Source: Sepioteuthis lessoniana | Lineage: Eukaryota; Mollusca; Cephalopoda; Myopsida; Loliginidae | Reading direction: 5' to 3' | Length of the DNA: 64,000 nucleotides | Assembly (NCBI GenBank): GCA_963585895.1 | Contig: OY757904.1 | Coordinates: 20,657,717-20,721,716 of the forward strand | Part shown: positions 10,898 to 21,589 of the stretch, piece by piece | Layout: every line of letters begins with the position of its first letter | How positions within the stretch are numbered: position 1 is the stretch's first letter | Program-made: the position numbers and the translations under genes | The notes under the pieces: generated by a model | What the model saw: only the letters and a program-made list of their open reading frames with translations | Database searches by the model: none | What the model was told of the DNA's origin: nothing

Positions 10898-10934
10898 AAA
10901 ATTTTTGTTTATTTTTATCAAAACATTTGTTGCC

Positions 10935-11345
10935 CCGTCGGCTGGGGTTGTAGAATACACTGACTGCTTCTCTGTATAGGGGTAAGACGCCGCCAATGAG
11001 TGTCCTAGATAAGGCACTAAACCATCTGATGGTGAGGTTTCAGTAATGTTGCACTGGTGAATGCGGAGTACCCCTTCATAGCCATCGCTCCCAGATCCAC
11101 TCTGGCCCAGAGTGGTAGTACCCGATAGGGTCCTATCTATGGATCAAACAGAATTAAACTGCGTACTTATGCTAAACTGAATTATTTGAAATGGAACTAT
11201 TTTTGACATTGAAACTGTCTGAATATTTATTAAACTGAATTGCTAGAAATAGTACTATTTTTTTTTTATATTGAATCTGTATACTTATGCTTAACTGAAT
11301 TGTTTGAAATAGAATAGTTTTAACATTTAACCGTTTGTAAACAAA
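10935..11345 (+). repeat. Family E repeat with tandem tail
   Basis: Dispersed repeat starting near GTCGGCTGGGGTTGTAGAAT (10938). The body is a segment recognised by GTCCACTCTGG (11095-) and the end TCCTATCTATGG (11130-11141). It is followed by a tail of degenerate tandem units containing TTAAACTGAATTG. Present at least ten times here, in both orientations. I do not recognise the family; no open frame and no clear B box. Confidence 0.75.
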
Positions 11346-11412
11346 AACTATGCTGTGAATTAAATTACCATGACCAGAAAACCTGTCGAACACCTACGCA
11401 CGATATACGGGA

Positions 11413-11457
11413 ACACTGGACAGCTATTTCGACCTTATTAGGTCTCATCAGCAGTGT
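11413..11457 (-). ncRNA. Type I hammerhead ribozyme motif (minus strand)
   Basis: On the minus strand: helix I ACACTG (11457-11452) pairs with CAGTGT (11418-11413), six pairs; core CTGATGA (11451-11445); helix II GACCT/AGGTC, five perfect pairs with loop AATA (11444-11431); GAAA (11430-11427); a short helix III ATAGCTGT; cleavage C at 11419. All conserved core positions of the family are present. Helix III has almost no loop, as in retrozyme and PLE hammerheads, which can act as dimers. Confidence 0.8.
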
Positions 11458-11491
11458 ATAATATAATCTCCAGTGGTAGAGATTATGGTGT

Positions 11492-11536
11492 ACATTGCTG
11501 ATGAGACCTAATAAGGTTGAAACAGCTGTCCAGTGT
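11492..11536 (+). ncRNA. Type I hammerhead ribozyme motif (plus strand)
   Basis: Helix I ACATTG (11492-11497) with CAGTGT (11531-11536), six pairs including one G-U; core CTGATGA (11498-11504); helix II GACCT (11505-11509) with AGGTT (11514-11518), loop AATA; GAAA (11519-11522); helix III is the palindrome ACAGCTGT (11522-11529); predicted cleavage after C11530 (GUC site). Every core base expected of a hammerhead is there. Activity is inference. Confidence 0.85.
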
Positions 11537-11592
11537 TCCCGTATATCATACGTAGGTGTTCGGCGGATTTTCTGGTCATGGTAATTCAATTC

Positions 11593-12439
11593 ACAATATT
11601 AATTCCTCTACTTAAAGAATAAAAATATGTAAACACTATGCTTATACTAAATTGAATTGTTTGAAATTTAATTTGGTGTTAAACGACCTGAAAACGATTG
11701 ATACGCCATAAAATAAAACCTACCAACCAACCAACCAAATCAAAATATTTTTGATTTTCAGATCTTTTAAAAATATTTTAAATTTCAACTTTTTTTTAAA
11801 GTTGTTATATTTTATCTGTTTCCCTTTTTCTTTTATTCTTGTTTCTTCTTTTTTCATTTTTCATTTTTTCTTTTCTTTTTTTTTTTTTTTCTTTTTCTTC
11901 CATCTTTGATTCTCGCTTAAATCTATAAAATATTTATAGTTTTCTTCCTGAAAATATTCGGAATTCTCGCTTCCTTCCTTAAAATATGCTAAATTTTAAA
12001 ATTTTGTTGAAATAATCTAAAATTTTATTTGTTTTTTTGTTGTTGTTTTTTGTTTTTAATTTTTTTTCTCAAAAGATTTTCCTCAAATGACCTTAAATTT
12101 CTTCTTTTTACAAATTCTACGGCTCGACGAATGACAGGCCTTTCCATTCCCGGATGTCATCTTTCCATTTCTTTCGACAGTTGCCCCCCCCGGCTTGGTC
12201 CTCCTCCGTGAACTGCGCCTTATAAGGTGGTTTTTCCCAGGCCTGATGATGATCTTTTTACATATCTATACCACATGAATTTTTCCTTTTTTTTACAATG
12301 TTAAGCAGGCTATCATGTGACCCAAAAACTGCAGTTATTTTTTTTTTACCTCTTTATTTGAGATGTGGTCTCTGTTTAATATATTCAAGATTTTACGGTG
12401 GCATCTTATCTGAAGGACTTCAGTTTATCTCTATGGATG
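11593..12439. other. Unassigned, very T-rich
   Basis: Starts with leftover family E tail, then (CCAA)-like units at 11719-11737, then long T and TTTC tracts (11780-12070). No gene seen. Confidence 0.5.
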
Positions 12440-12668
12440 AGTATGGTTTGGTTTCTTTGTTTAATGGCATATTCACCTTTGTAGGTTATTTAATGCCAAA
12501 GCTATTCTCCTAGAAGAACAGTAGTTGTACTATTTAACCCATAACTGGGAGGATAAGGGGGTTCATAACTTTCCTAAGATTATTTGCCCGAAAGTGAACT
12601 GGAGTACGAATCACTACGATTGTACAGTCCATAGCTTTAACCATTACACCAGGATGACCCCCCCCCCA
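12440..12668 (-). mobile_element. SINE-D copy
   Basis: Minus strand: tRNA-like head (12660 side, GTAATGGTTAAAGC near 12651-12638), central domain, and tail with CTACAAAGGTGAATATGCCA (12490-12471). The head end abuts a C run (12658-12668). Copies of the same type at 35155, 38918, 40095 and 52345. Confidence 0.75.
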
Positions 12669-13322
12669 CTTGGATGAGTTTTGATAAACGTCAATAGATG
12701 TAAAAACGTATACTATTTTTGTTTAGAACGTATCTTAATGCTGCTGACTATAAAACCATAATCAATATTTGGAATCAATCTTCGCTCATAATTTCGGCAT
12801 AATATTGAAAATTTAATAGTTATTTCCTATAATTTATTCACGGTGCGAGTATTTTGGCTTCCGGAAAACAGAGAAAACGAAATAATTTGATGTGCACAGG
12901 ACGCAGAAGAAAACAGATTAGTTAAAAAATAAATAAATCTTCAAATTATTACGAACTCTTCTACTGTAAATGATTCATGTTGGAACATTAACCAGTGTTT
13001 AATTTACATAACTTTTAGTGATTAATGAGTTGAAATTAATATTTGTCATACCATAAACAAGTGAAGAGAACGATGTCAGGTCTAGAAGTGCGGGAAATGA
13101 CAAAAAAAAACATCTGTTATGTTGATTTACGCAAAGCGAGCGCTTTTACGAAAATTTTTAATTCACGTTTACTTGAATTTCCGTTATAACATTCATAGTA
13201 ACGTTCCACTTAAACTTATTTATTAGCAATATTTCCATATATGGAAATACAAAAAAAAAAAACAAATGTAAGGTAATTCTCAACGAATGAATAAACTAAC
13301 AGAAATGCATGTTTTACTGAGA

Positions 13323-13326
<4 letters not shown>
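12669..13326. other. Unassigned AT-rich DNA
   Basis: No open frame, repeat or motif recognised. Confidence 0.5.
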
Positions 13327-13373
<47 letters not shown>

Positions 13374-13376
13374 CGT
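13327..13376. repeat. TA microsatellite
   Basis: TA dinucleotide array with a CATA interruption near 13360. It directly precedes a PLE fragment. Confidence 0.9.
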
Positions 13377-13379
13377 ACT

Positions 13380-13480
13380 TAGGCAGGTTGAAACCAAGAT
13401 ACTTATCAGGAAACTCGAAAGGATCTTAATTGAATTATACAGACAAAATGTAACTTTACTATTTAATCAAACATCAGCAC
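13380..13480 (+). pseudogene. Penelope-like element N-terminal fragment
   Basis: Plus-strand reading gives LIRKLERILIELYRQN followed by LLFNQT, matching the minus-strand reading at 41820-41700 (RKLERILRKLYRQNLSLL). This block precedes the RT in Penelope-like elements of this window. It is cut off at 13480 and joined to an RTE-like fragment. Confidence 0.55.
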
Positions 13481-13484
13481 GAAC

Positions 13485-13612
13485 ATACATTCAGCAACTA
13501 TGTGAGGATACAGGATGTAGTCCAGAAACCTGCCAGAGGAGATGAACGATAGGGAAAAGTGGCGAGAGAGGGTCAGGGATATCCGTGCTACCAGCATGAC
13601 TTGATGATGATG
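13485..13612 (+). pseudogene. RTE-like LINE ORF C-terminal end
   Basis: Reads QQLCEDTGCSPE and, after a frameshift, the WRERV-x-DIR ending. This is the common C-terminus of a non-LTR endonuclease-reverse transcriptase ORF. The 3' end runs into GATGATGAT and then TA/TG arrays, as for the copies at 43373, 53530 and 57225. Assignment to RTE is by recall. Confidence 0.65.
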
Positions 13613-13666
<54 letters not shown>

Positions 13667-13730
13667 GTGTATGTGTGTATATATATATATATATCACACA
13701 CACACACACACACACACACAGATATATACA

Positions 13731-13802
<72 letters not shown>
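13613..13802. repeat. Compound TA/TG/CA microsatellite
   Basis: Alternating blocks: TA 13613-13634, TG 13635-13657, TA, CA 13696-13720, TG 13732-13802. All open frames across it (both strands) are dinucleotide repeats, not genes. Confidence 0.95.
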
Positions 13803-13804
<2 letters not shown>

Positions 13805-14098
13805 TCTCTCTGTGAATGTTTACAAATGCCTGTTTTACGGAGAGAAAATGACAAGAATATGAAAAAAACATTAAAAGAAGAATTTATTTGGGCAATTGAA
13901 AAAGTCAAAGTATGGAAAACAAGTTCTCCTGAAGATCGAAATCGTGAAACACTGAGTCGTGAGTTCTTATGCTTTCCATCTCTTACATTTTATATTTTTT
14001 ACTGTTTTAATGGATTTTGATACTCAGCATTTTCCTGTATTAAGCACTGTAAAGATATTATGAATCAAAAACGTATTCGGCATTAAATTGTCATCATA

Positions 14099-14099
<1 letters not shown>
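13803..14099. other. Unassigned DNA with a short open frame
   Basis: The plus-strand frame reading out of the TG array continues to 14020 but has no recognisable domain; I do not call it a gene. Confidence 0.4.

Positions 14100-14151
<52 letters not shown>
14100..14151. repeat. CA/TA microsatellite at the SINE-A 3' end
   Basis: CA block 14100-14117 then TA to about 14151. It sits exactly at the 3' end of the minus-strand SINE-A. Confidence 0.9.
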
Positions 14152-14153
<2 letters not shown>

Positions 14154-14402
14154 AGTAAAATTGGCGACCTTAGTCGAGGGTGACCCGAAGGCTCCCTTTT
14201 CAATAGCTACTACACCGAGATGTTAAAAAGGGCGCTACTCCATTCCATGGATTTCTTCACTTTACCCTTGATCCTTACCTTTTAATACTGAGTGTTGAGC
14301 AAGGCGGCATCAAGTACCATTTTTGAGTCTTTGGTATAAATCGACATGGGTTTGAACCCCGGAGTCTCGGACCATTGGTGAACACATTTGGCTAAAAAGC
14401 CT
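14152..14402 (-). mobile_element. SINE-A copy
   Basis: Same body and order as the copy at 20229. The B box region lies near 14350-14365 on the minus strand; the head is partly decayed. The 3' end is followed by a TA array. Confidence 0.8.
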
Positions 14403-14564
14403 TTAAAAATCACTCATATTTTTTGTGATAATATTTATTTCAGCAGACCCTATATTTTTTACCAGCTAGACAAAGAAATTATGAGATATTTCTAGCGAAA
14501 ATTTAGAAAAACTCACAAAATTCCAACCACCCCATCTCACTAATCCAAATTTCATTATTTTATA

Positions 14565-14870
14565 TATATATATATATATAGTCATCCTCAGACAGACTGT
14601 TTCGTTCTATCAGAACTCTTCAGTGTGGCTAGACACGCACGACGCTCGAAGCCGGAATCGAAACCCGTCCAACTTTACGATAGACTAAGGTTTCAGAGCA
14701 CACGGCCACAAGCGGACTACGTTGGCTATTTTTAGGGAATTTTTAGGTATTTTATATTTAACAAACAGCAGCCTTTGTTTACATTTTTTTCATACCCTAC
14801 CGGCCACCAGAGAGCTCAATTCTTTCGAAGAGCCTTGCATTACGCTAACAGTGGCCGACAATTCCAATTA
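14565..14870 (-). mobile_element. SINE-B copy with TA tail
   Basis: Minus strand: tRNA-like head (A-box-like GTGGCCGTGTGCTC about 14709-14696, B-box-like GGGTTTCGATTCC about 14668-14656), then a hammerhead-like 3' end, then GGATGAC and a TA array (14565-14580). Confidence 0.8.
14586..14628 (-). ncRNA. Hammerhead-like motif, slightly decayed (SINE-B)
   Basis: Minus strand: core CTGAAGA (14623-14617; position 7 is free in the CUGANGA consensus), helix II GTTCT/AGAAC (five pairs), GAAA (14603-14600), helix III ACAG-T-CTGT and cleavage C at 14591. Helix I CCACA/TGAGG has one mismatch. Probably weakened. Confidence 0.6.
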
Positions 14871-15027
14871 ACTTAAATCACGAGTCGGAATTCTCCTACT
14901 AAAGTTTCACCTTAACGGCTTATCAGGGAGTCTCCTACCGACCTGGCGGTATGAGACTCTTGTTCCTGGCAGGTTTTTTTTTTCTTTTTTTTCTGGTAAC
15001 CGTGAATGCTGGTAGATAGTAGATTAG

Positions 15028-15031
<4 letters not shown>
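14871..15031. other. Unassigned DNA
   Basis: Nothing recognised beyond a T/C tract (14974-14993). Confidence 0.4.

Positions 15032-15082
<51 letters not shown>
15032..15082. repeat. TA microsatellite
   Basis: About 25 TA units; minus-strand frames reading (YI)n here are artefacts. Confidence 0.95.
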
Positions 15083-15087
<5 letters not shown>

Positions 15088-15537
15088 AGACCATTTGTTT
15101 TTCTTGTCTGGTTGACAAATGACATACATTTCCTGAATCGAGATTTATTAATTGTTGACTTCTCTTTCCTTTTCACCTCATTTTTATATAATGACAAACA
15201 AAATTTTAAAGCCAAATGAAACAAAAAAAAATAAAAAATATAAAAGATAATAAATCAATGATAATGAAAATAATACGTGGATTCATACGCGCGTGCGTGT
15301 TTATGCGTGCGCGTGTGTACACTAGACCACCCGTGATTTTGATGGGTTCCCGTTGTCCATGTTGTTGATGCTTTTAAGAAGGAGTAAAGAGGTTCATATT
15401 TATTTTCGTCATATCGAGAATTATTTTACAATGTTATCATTCACAAGTAAAATAAATTGATAACTGCTTTATACTCAAAGAATACTTAAAGTGTATTGCA
15501 CGAACAAAAATCTCTCACTATTTATGCAGGGTTATGG

Positions 15538-15540
<3 letters not shown>
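15083..15540. other. Unassigned AT-rich DNA
   Basis: No gene or repeat family recognised; a GCGTGCGTGT-like stretch lies at 15291-15316. Confidence 0.4.
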
Positions 15541-15590
<50 letters not shown>

Positions 15591-15592
15591 CT

Positions 15593-15627
<35 letters not shown>

Positions 15628-15630
15628 GGA
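15541..15630. repeat. CA/TA/GA compound microsatellite
   Basis: CA 15541-15573, TA 15574-15590, GA 15595-15630. Confidence 0.9.
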
Positions 15631-15879
15631 GAATTAATCAATCTTTATAATATAGTTTCTTATATTTATAAATAAAGAGTGATAATTGGTCCAATAATCA
15701 CATTGGCGAAAAACTGACTGTCATCAAACGCTGTTGACTCAGAGTCTACGCTATCCTGCCATATATATATATATATAATTTGTAGGGTGTTCAATATCTG
15801 TGAGAGAGCTATTATATATAAATGAATAGATACAAATTAGTTTTTAGTTTTATATGCATTCAGTAGTATGGACGCTAAT

Positions 15880-15927
15880 CTACGACCAACGGTTTCATGC
15901 AGTCTTATTATGATAGTCATCAGGCAG
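15880..15927 (-). ncRNA. Hammerhead-like motif, helix II unsupported
   Basis: Minus strand: CTGC (15927-15924) pairs with GTAG (15883-15880); core CTGATGA (15923-15917); GAAA (15896-15893); a helix III candidate ACCGTTGGT; cleavage C at 15884. The 20 nt between core and GAAA do not form a convincing helix II, so this may be a decayed copy. The related site at 29062-29113 has lost the core. Confidence 0.35.
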
Positions 15928-15969
15928 TGGTTTCAGATAACCGTCTATGCTATTGAATATATTTAAAGA

Positions 15970-15972
<3 letters not shown>

Positions 15973-16039
<67 letters not shown>

Positions 16040-16245
16040 TGCTTTCCTTGTCATTAATATATATATATGTAACATACCCATAGGATTTTTAATTTGACAT
16101 CTCTGAATGACACATCCTTCCCGCGTGCGCGTGAACACCTGCTCTCATGCTTGCACCTAACTAACCCATGCGCTAAGCGAAAGGTTTTCATCCTAACTAA
16201 ACCGAAAGACAAGATATACGAAACGAAATCCCTCCGCAATTATAT

Positions 16246-16284
<39 letters not shown>

Positions 16285-16297
16285 GACAAGGAAAGCA
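15973..16297. repeat. TA arrays flanking a 220-bp segment with inverted ends
   Basis: TA arrays at 15973-16040 and 16247-16280. The 18-bp GCTTTCCTTGTCATTAAT (16041-16058) is inverted at 16280-16297, enclosing a segment without coding capacity. Possibly a SINE or foldback fragment; not recognised. Confidence 0.5.
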
Positions 16298-16555
16298 ATA
16301 TATGAAACAAATGTTTAGTATAAAAAGATAAATGAGCTGAAAATGCCAGTTAAGCAGAGTAGCATAAGAATTGAAAAATTACATTACTCTTTTCTCATAC
16401 GTCTGACTGAAAGTTTCACGTATTTTAAACACAATTTCCCGACAGGAGGCAGGTGGGTACAAAGATACTTGACATCCATCCACATCCAATGTTTTAAAAA
16501 AATATAAATTCATACACTCACTCTCATATATACACACACTCTCATTTATTTATTA
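16298..16555. other. Unassigned DNA
   Basis: No motif recognised. CACTC/TCTCAT-rich near 16515-16545. Confidence 0.4.
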
Positions 16556-16579
16556 GTGTGTGTGTGTGTGTGTGTGTGT
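16556..16579. repeat. TG microsatellite
   Basis: TG dinucleotide array before a palindrome. Confidence 0.9.
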
Positions 16580-16618
16580 GTGGAGAAATGGCAGTTTTGG
16601 AAATCCGATAAGATGAGA

Positions 16619-16791
16619 TAAAATAAGTGGAAAAATGGATAAAGCGAAACACTGACAACAGATTCAATAATTATATTTCGTCTTTTTTTCTTTATTTTAT
16701 TCTGGTGAAGTCTTTTTTGAAATAAAGACGAAATATAATTTTTGAATCCGTTGTCAGCGTTTTGGATTATACACTTTTCCACTTACTTTTT
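16619..16791. repeat. Palindrome, arms about 67 bp
   Basis: 16619-16685 and 16723-16791 are inverted copies (landmark TATATTTCGTCTTT and its complement). The spacer is about 37 bp. No open frame of note; could be an inverted pair of terminal repeats of a small element. Confidence 0.7.
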
Positions 16792-16799
16792 CACACATA

Positions 16800-16827
16800 C
16801 ACAGACACACAGACACACACACACACA

Positions 16828-16873
<46 letters not shown>
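16800..16873. repeat. CA/TA microsatellite
   Basis: Imperfect CA (16800-16826), then TA to 16873. Confidence 0.9.
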
Positions 16874-16875
<2 letters not shown>

Positions 16876-17355
16876 GAATTAAAGAAATTCACGAATATTC
16901 TGTGTCCGAAACTTCTGAATCTATCGCTCGCATTCGTGACTTTTTATCACCTTAATCGCCATGAGTACAATTTAAATTTTAGAAATACAAAAATATAAAA
17001 GTTGGAAATGTCATTTGATCTTGGATTTATATTGTGTTCTTTATTCTAACCGAATAGGTGCTACTGACAAAAGTGAAACTTTCCATTCTTCTCTCTTTTT
17101 CTTGGCTTTGTACTATACTGCAAGTTGTATGAGTCGCTTGAGGCTTGATTCGGAATCTGAGCGATCAGGATTTTGCTGCGAATAAAACCTGTAGGTGTTA
17201 ATCTGCATAAATGTTTACTACGTTACGAAGGTCAAGGTTCATCACATTTGAAAACTGGTGGGTTATAGAGCAGCTGTTCGCGAAATCCTTATTGAACAGA
17301 GTAAAAGAAACGGACTGAAAGAATATTCCCTTACCACCCAAACTTAACCCCCACC
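16874..17355. other. Unassigned DNA
   Basis: No coding or repeat signal that I recognise. Confidence 0.4.
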
Positions 17356-17360
17356 TGGTT

Positions 17361-17362
17361 TA

Positions 17363-17417
<55 letters not shown>
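17361..17417. repeat. CT microsatellite
   Basis: CT array with a CC interruption near 17378. Confidence 0.95.
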
Positions 17418-17423
<6 letters not shown>

Positions 17424-17670
17424 TCTTCTTTCAATGCTCTGGTCAGAGTGTTAGTGGAACTTCAATGTTAAGACGAAATCGCAAGTGGAGGTGTGCATAT
17501 CCAAAGGCAGGTGATTACAGTCAGGTCATTGACCATTGTGGTCAATTTTCCTGCTTGTTGAGTTTGTCTGTTGTGATTAGAAGTCACCAGACGGAGAACA
17601 TATACAAGAATGAGATTTGCCAATCGTTGTAATCGTGCATGACAATAGACAAAACTTTTGGAAAAAATTC
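17418..17670. other. Unassigned DNA with weak open frames
   Basis: A plus-strand frame (17420-17632) has no domain I recognise; no homology claim. Confidence 0.3.
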
Positions 17671-17675
17671 CTTTT

Positions 17676-17676
17676 A

Positions 17677-17707
<31 letters not shown>

Positions 17708-17742
17708 GTGCGTGTTTATGCGTGTGTGTGTGTGTGTGTGTG
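17676..17742. repeat. TA/TG microsatellite
   Basis: TA then TG arrays. Confidence 0.9.
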
Positions 17743-17845
17743 TAATATATCGAATCTTATGCCGTTCTGCATTAATCACACATCACCCAGCAGATAAATT
17801 AAGAAACTTTCATAATCTGTATGCTTAAATAATCTCAACTTACAA

Positions 17846-18188
<343 letters not shown>

Positions 18189-18231
<43 letters not shown>
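18189..18231. repeat. TA microsatellite
   Basis: TA dinucleotide array. Confidence 0.95.
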
Positions 18232-18236
<5 letters not shown>

Positions 18237-18334
18237 TGGTCAACCATTGAATCACTACTCCTAAAATCAGTATGCATTACTTACAATAACCCTAACAGAC
18301 TACAATAAGTATTTTCAACTTAAACCTACCCTGT

Positions 18335-18800
18335 CACCTAGGGATGTAGAATGCGTGGAGGTGTAAGACTCCACTCCCAATGCTTACCTAGATATGATAT
18401 TAAACCATTTGATGGTGAAGCTCCAGTCTTGATGTTTTGGTAATGTGGAATACCCCTTTGCCATTACTCCAAGGTCCACTCAGACCCGGAGTGAAAATAC
18501 CTGTTAGGGTCTCATCTATGGGTCATAAAGAACTATTTTATCATTCACTGCACTTGAAAACATTTAACGGTGCGCAAGATTTGATAGAAATATTTGATAA
18601 ATAGAATTAACAATGTTAAATAGCAGAACTTGAAACTGTTAACTCTCTTCAAATAAATTATCAACATTAAATTGAATTATTCATATTCGATAGCAACCCT
18701 TGAAATCATCTAACTATGTGCAAACAAATGATTAATATTGAATTGAATTATCAGTGTTGGATAAGAATACTTGAGAGCATTTAACTGAGAGCAAACAATT
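18335..18800 (+). repeat. Family E repeat with tandem tail
   Basis: Body recognised by AAACCATTTGATGGTGAAG (18402-18420), TCCACTCAGACCCGGAGT and ATCTATGGGTCA (18512-18523); the tail has four degenerate units with AATTGAATTATC. Confidence 0.7.
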
Positions 18801-19029
18801 GATTTCTGGCCTGTTTAAAATAATGTTACCTACAAACTATTCACTTTGAAAAAATGTGTGTGTGTGCACAATCAAACCAAACCAACTTAAACTCGTATTT
18901 ATTGAAAATATCAAATGAATTTGCACAGATAATAATAATTATAAATTATTATAAAGATTAATATTAGATATTGATATTAATTTATATAAAATAAAAAAAT
19001 TAACAGAAATTAGGTATTAACCCAATATC

Positions 19030-19170
19030 ACATGCATTTCACATAGCACTAATACCCTTGGGAAAGGTATGAATCCAATTATTCTCCCTCCAGCTATGGG
19101 TAAATAGTAGGACAGACTGAGTTCTTCAGCCTTGGTGAGGCAACTAGTCTAGGAGAAGGAAAGCTAGCTT
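19030..19170 (+). mobile_element. SINE-C, 5'-truncated
   Basis: Starts within the central domain (CACATAGCACTAATACCCTT at 19040-19059) and continues to the tail CTAGTCTAGGAGAAGGAAA. No head or B box. No duplication seen. Confidence 0.7.
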
Positions 19171-19243
19171 GACATTTTTTACTTTTTCAAGTTTTTATTC
19201 TCATTATGAATGAATCTTTGGGTCTGTTCCATTGCTGTATATA

Positions 19244-19244
19244 A

Positions 19245-19290
<46 letters not shown>

Positions 19291-19313
19291 ACACACACAC
19301 ACACACACACACA

Positions 19314-19386
<73 letters not shown>
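19244..19386. repeat. TA/TG/CA/TA compound microsatellite
   Basis: TA 19244-19256, TG 19257-19286, CA 19289-19315, TA 19317-19386. The self-complementary TG-CA junction could form a cruciform. Confidence 0.95.
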
Positions 19387-19389
<3 letters not shown>

Positions 19390-19814
19390 CTCTAACAACA
19401 TCAGCGTGAATATGGCAATACCAATGAGTGACATCAATCTAACAAAGTCTGGTGGTATCGTGAGTTACTTCTGGAACGCTCTGGTTTAGTGGTAATAATG
19501 CTTCGGCCCCGAAACCATGCCTGAACCCAGAGTCATCATCTGACGAAGGCTTGTTAAAATCAATGCTGCTGTATAAACATCAATCATTGTATAATACCTA
19601 TTGTAATAATCTATAAATGTTTTGAATATTTGGGGTCAAAACTGATTTTGAAAACTTTTTTAAAGTTCTCAGTACTGTTGTAAATATAGACCATTTAAGA
19701 GAGGATCCACAACTTTGTGCACTACCCATGGCTTCAAATACCCATGACACAACACACGTGAAAGTTGAAGTCATGAGCACAATATAAAGATGTGAACCTA
19801 TCCTTAGATTTTTA

Positions 19815-19820
<6 letters not shown>
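19387..19820. other. Unassigned DNA
   Basis: Nothing recognised; a minus-strand frame (19780-19598) has no domain. Confidence 0.4.
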
Positions 19821-19872
<52 letters not shown>

Positions 19873-19916
19873 AGTGTGTGTGTGTGTGTGAGTGTGTGTG
19901 TGTATGTGTGTGTGTG
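19821..19916. repeat. TA/TG microsatellite
   Basis: TA 19821-19844, then TG with GAGTG interruptions. Confidence 0.95.
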
Positions 19917-20144
19917 CAACGTCATTAGTGTCAAAACAGAATTGATAAATCTTTTGAAATAAATGTACCCATATTTTGTTTGTGCCGAACAGCACATAAA
20001 ATTTTGATGCTGAAAATAAAAAAGAACTATGTTTCAATCATATACAATAATTAATGAATTATATATATATATATATAATTAATGAAAAGTTTGATGAGTC
20101 TTATTCATCTGATAAGAATCTAATCTATATTCCCGAAAATATCA

Positions 20145-20145
<1 letters not shown>

Positions 20146-20200
<55 letters not shown>
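20146..20200. repeat. CA/TA microsatellite
   Basis: CA array then short TA, about 30 bp upstream of the 3' end of SINE-A. Confidence 0.9.
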
Positions 20201-20202
<2 letters not shown>

Positions 20203-20228
20203 TGCTAAAATCATATATATAATTATAA

Positions 20229-20484
20229 GTAAGTAAAGTTAGCGACCATAGTCGAGGGTGACCCGAAGGCTCCCTTTTCGATAGCTATTACACCAAGGTG
20301 TAGGGGAGGGCGCTACTCCATTCCCTGGATTGCTCCACTTTACCCTTGAACCGTACCTTATAATGCTGAGTGTTAAGCAAGGTGTATCAAGTTCCATTTT
20401 TAAAGTCTTTGGTATGACTCGACCTGGGATTGAACCCAGGTCTCCCGGGCCATTGGCGAACACTCTAACCGCTGGGCCAATACG
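20229..20484 (-). mobile_element. SINE-A copy, best-preserved head
   Basis: Minus strand head at 20484: A-box TGGCCCAGCGGTTAGAG (20478-20462) and B-box GGGTTCAATCCCAGG (20441-20427), both very close to the tRNA consensus. The body then runs to AAGTAAAG at 20230. The head could be a tRNA-like transcription start for polymerase III. Confidence 0.85.
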
Positions 20485-20489
20485 AAAAT

Positions 20490-20492
<3 letters not shown>

Positions 20493-20534
<42 letters not shown>
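20493..20534. repeat. TA microsatellite
   Basis: TA dinucleotide array. Confidence 0.95.
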
Positions 20535-20537
<3 letters not shown>

Positions 20538-21585
20538 ATTTTGAGGTAAGTACACAATTTGAACAATGCTTTTAAAAGTGTATGAATATTAAGATGAATA
20601 AAATATTTTTAAATCGGTAAAAATATTTCAAAATTCTATAAAAAGGGGACCCTTCGTTTCGGTCACTTCTCTTCAGAGAATTAAAACCGTGACAATTAAA
20701 TTTATACATGAGGAACTGAACGGGTGAAAAAAATCAAATCAGAAAGAAAAAAAACAGTGTTTACTATTTTGGAGATTTCAAGCAACGAACTTCATTTGTC
20801 AATTCTTGAGACTCTCTTCCTTACAAAATACCAACCTACATTGAGTATTCAGAAACATTTTGCACACTAATTCTTTTTAACAAACCTATTAGTTGTCGGG
20901 AAGAAAAAATTACCCGCACCTACTCTTCATGCTTACAGTAATTTTTTTATCAGTTTTCTCCCTCCCCCACCACGCCATGCCTTTTGACGATAATTACCCT
21001 AAGTTTAATTACTAATGTATTGTCGCATATCGCAGCGCTGGACTAACAACGAAGGACTCGTAGATATAAAAAAAATATAATTTATATTTTTATTCTTCGA
21101 CGGCGACGATTGTGTGTAACAGGAATACAGTCAGAGAGAGTTCTCACATATCTTTCTTCTGCGGCGGGACCCTTTTTATGAAGAACACACACAAAGAGCT
21201 GACAGGTCTGCTTGAGTAACCATCAGGTCTCTCCCTTCGCTTGAGAGACCAGCGTACCTCTCCCCTAGTTTGAGTGAGCACTGAATCTCTGCCTTCAGTC
21301 CAAAATTACAGACCTTTTATTGTCTTTTTTAGTCCCATGCGGAAGTATGAAAATCCTCCTCGCCTCACGTATTGGCTGGTTATCGGAACTTACATATTTC
21401 CGTTTATTTTCCGGTAATTTGTTGATCTTATCTGCGAACGGAAATATCTGTCACTCGATCCATAGGCAATAAATTATATTCTCGCCATCATATTTCATAT
21501 TTCTCTTTCCTGTGAAAACCATTTTGTTGGTGTTATTTTGTATATACCACGTTTTTGACCAAGTAAACATCTGGCCGGCTTGGGT
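20535..21585. other. Unassigned DNA
   Basis: About 1 kb without a recognisable gene or repeat. A GGTCACTTCTCTTCAGAG site (20660-20677) resembles transposon 3' ends but is unassigned. Confidence 0.4.
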
Positions 21586-21589
21586 AGGA

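Larger units (their letters stand above)
11357..11592. repeat. Near-perfect palindrome, arms about 115 bp
   Basis: Left arm 11357-11470 and right arm 11478-11592 are inverted copies with few mismatches, around a short centre near 11474. The duplex would fold into a long hairpin. It lies within the tandem tail of family E. Each arm contains one hammerhead-ribozyme motif, annotated separately. Confidence 0.9.

Noticed and set aside
12241..12256. CTGATGATGATC as hammerhead core
   Set aside because: No GAAA or helices at the required distance.
13491..13871. Long frames on both strands rich in His-Thr or Cys-Val
   Set aside because: Translations of CA/TG and TA arrays.
20427..20484. Functional tRNA gene
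   Set aside because: A and B boxes are good but the acceptor and anticodon stems do not fold, and the sequence continues as a repeated SINE.
20655..20690. Hammerhead-like CTGAAGA...GAAA (minus)
   Set aside because: No helix II between core and GAAA.
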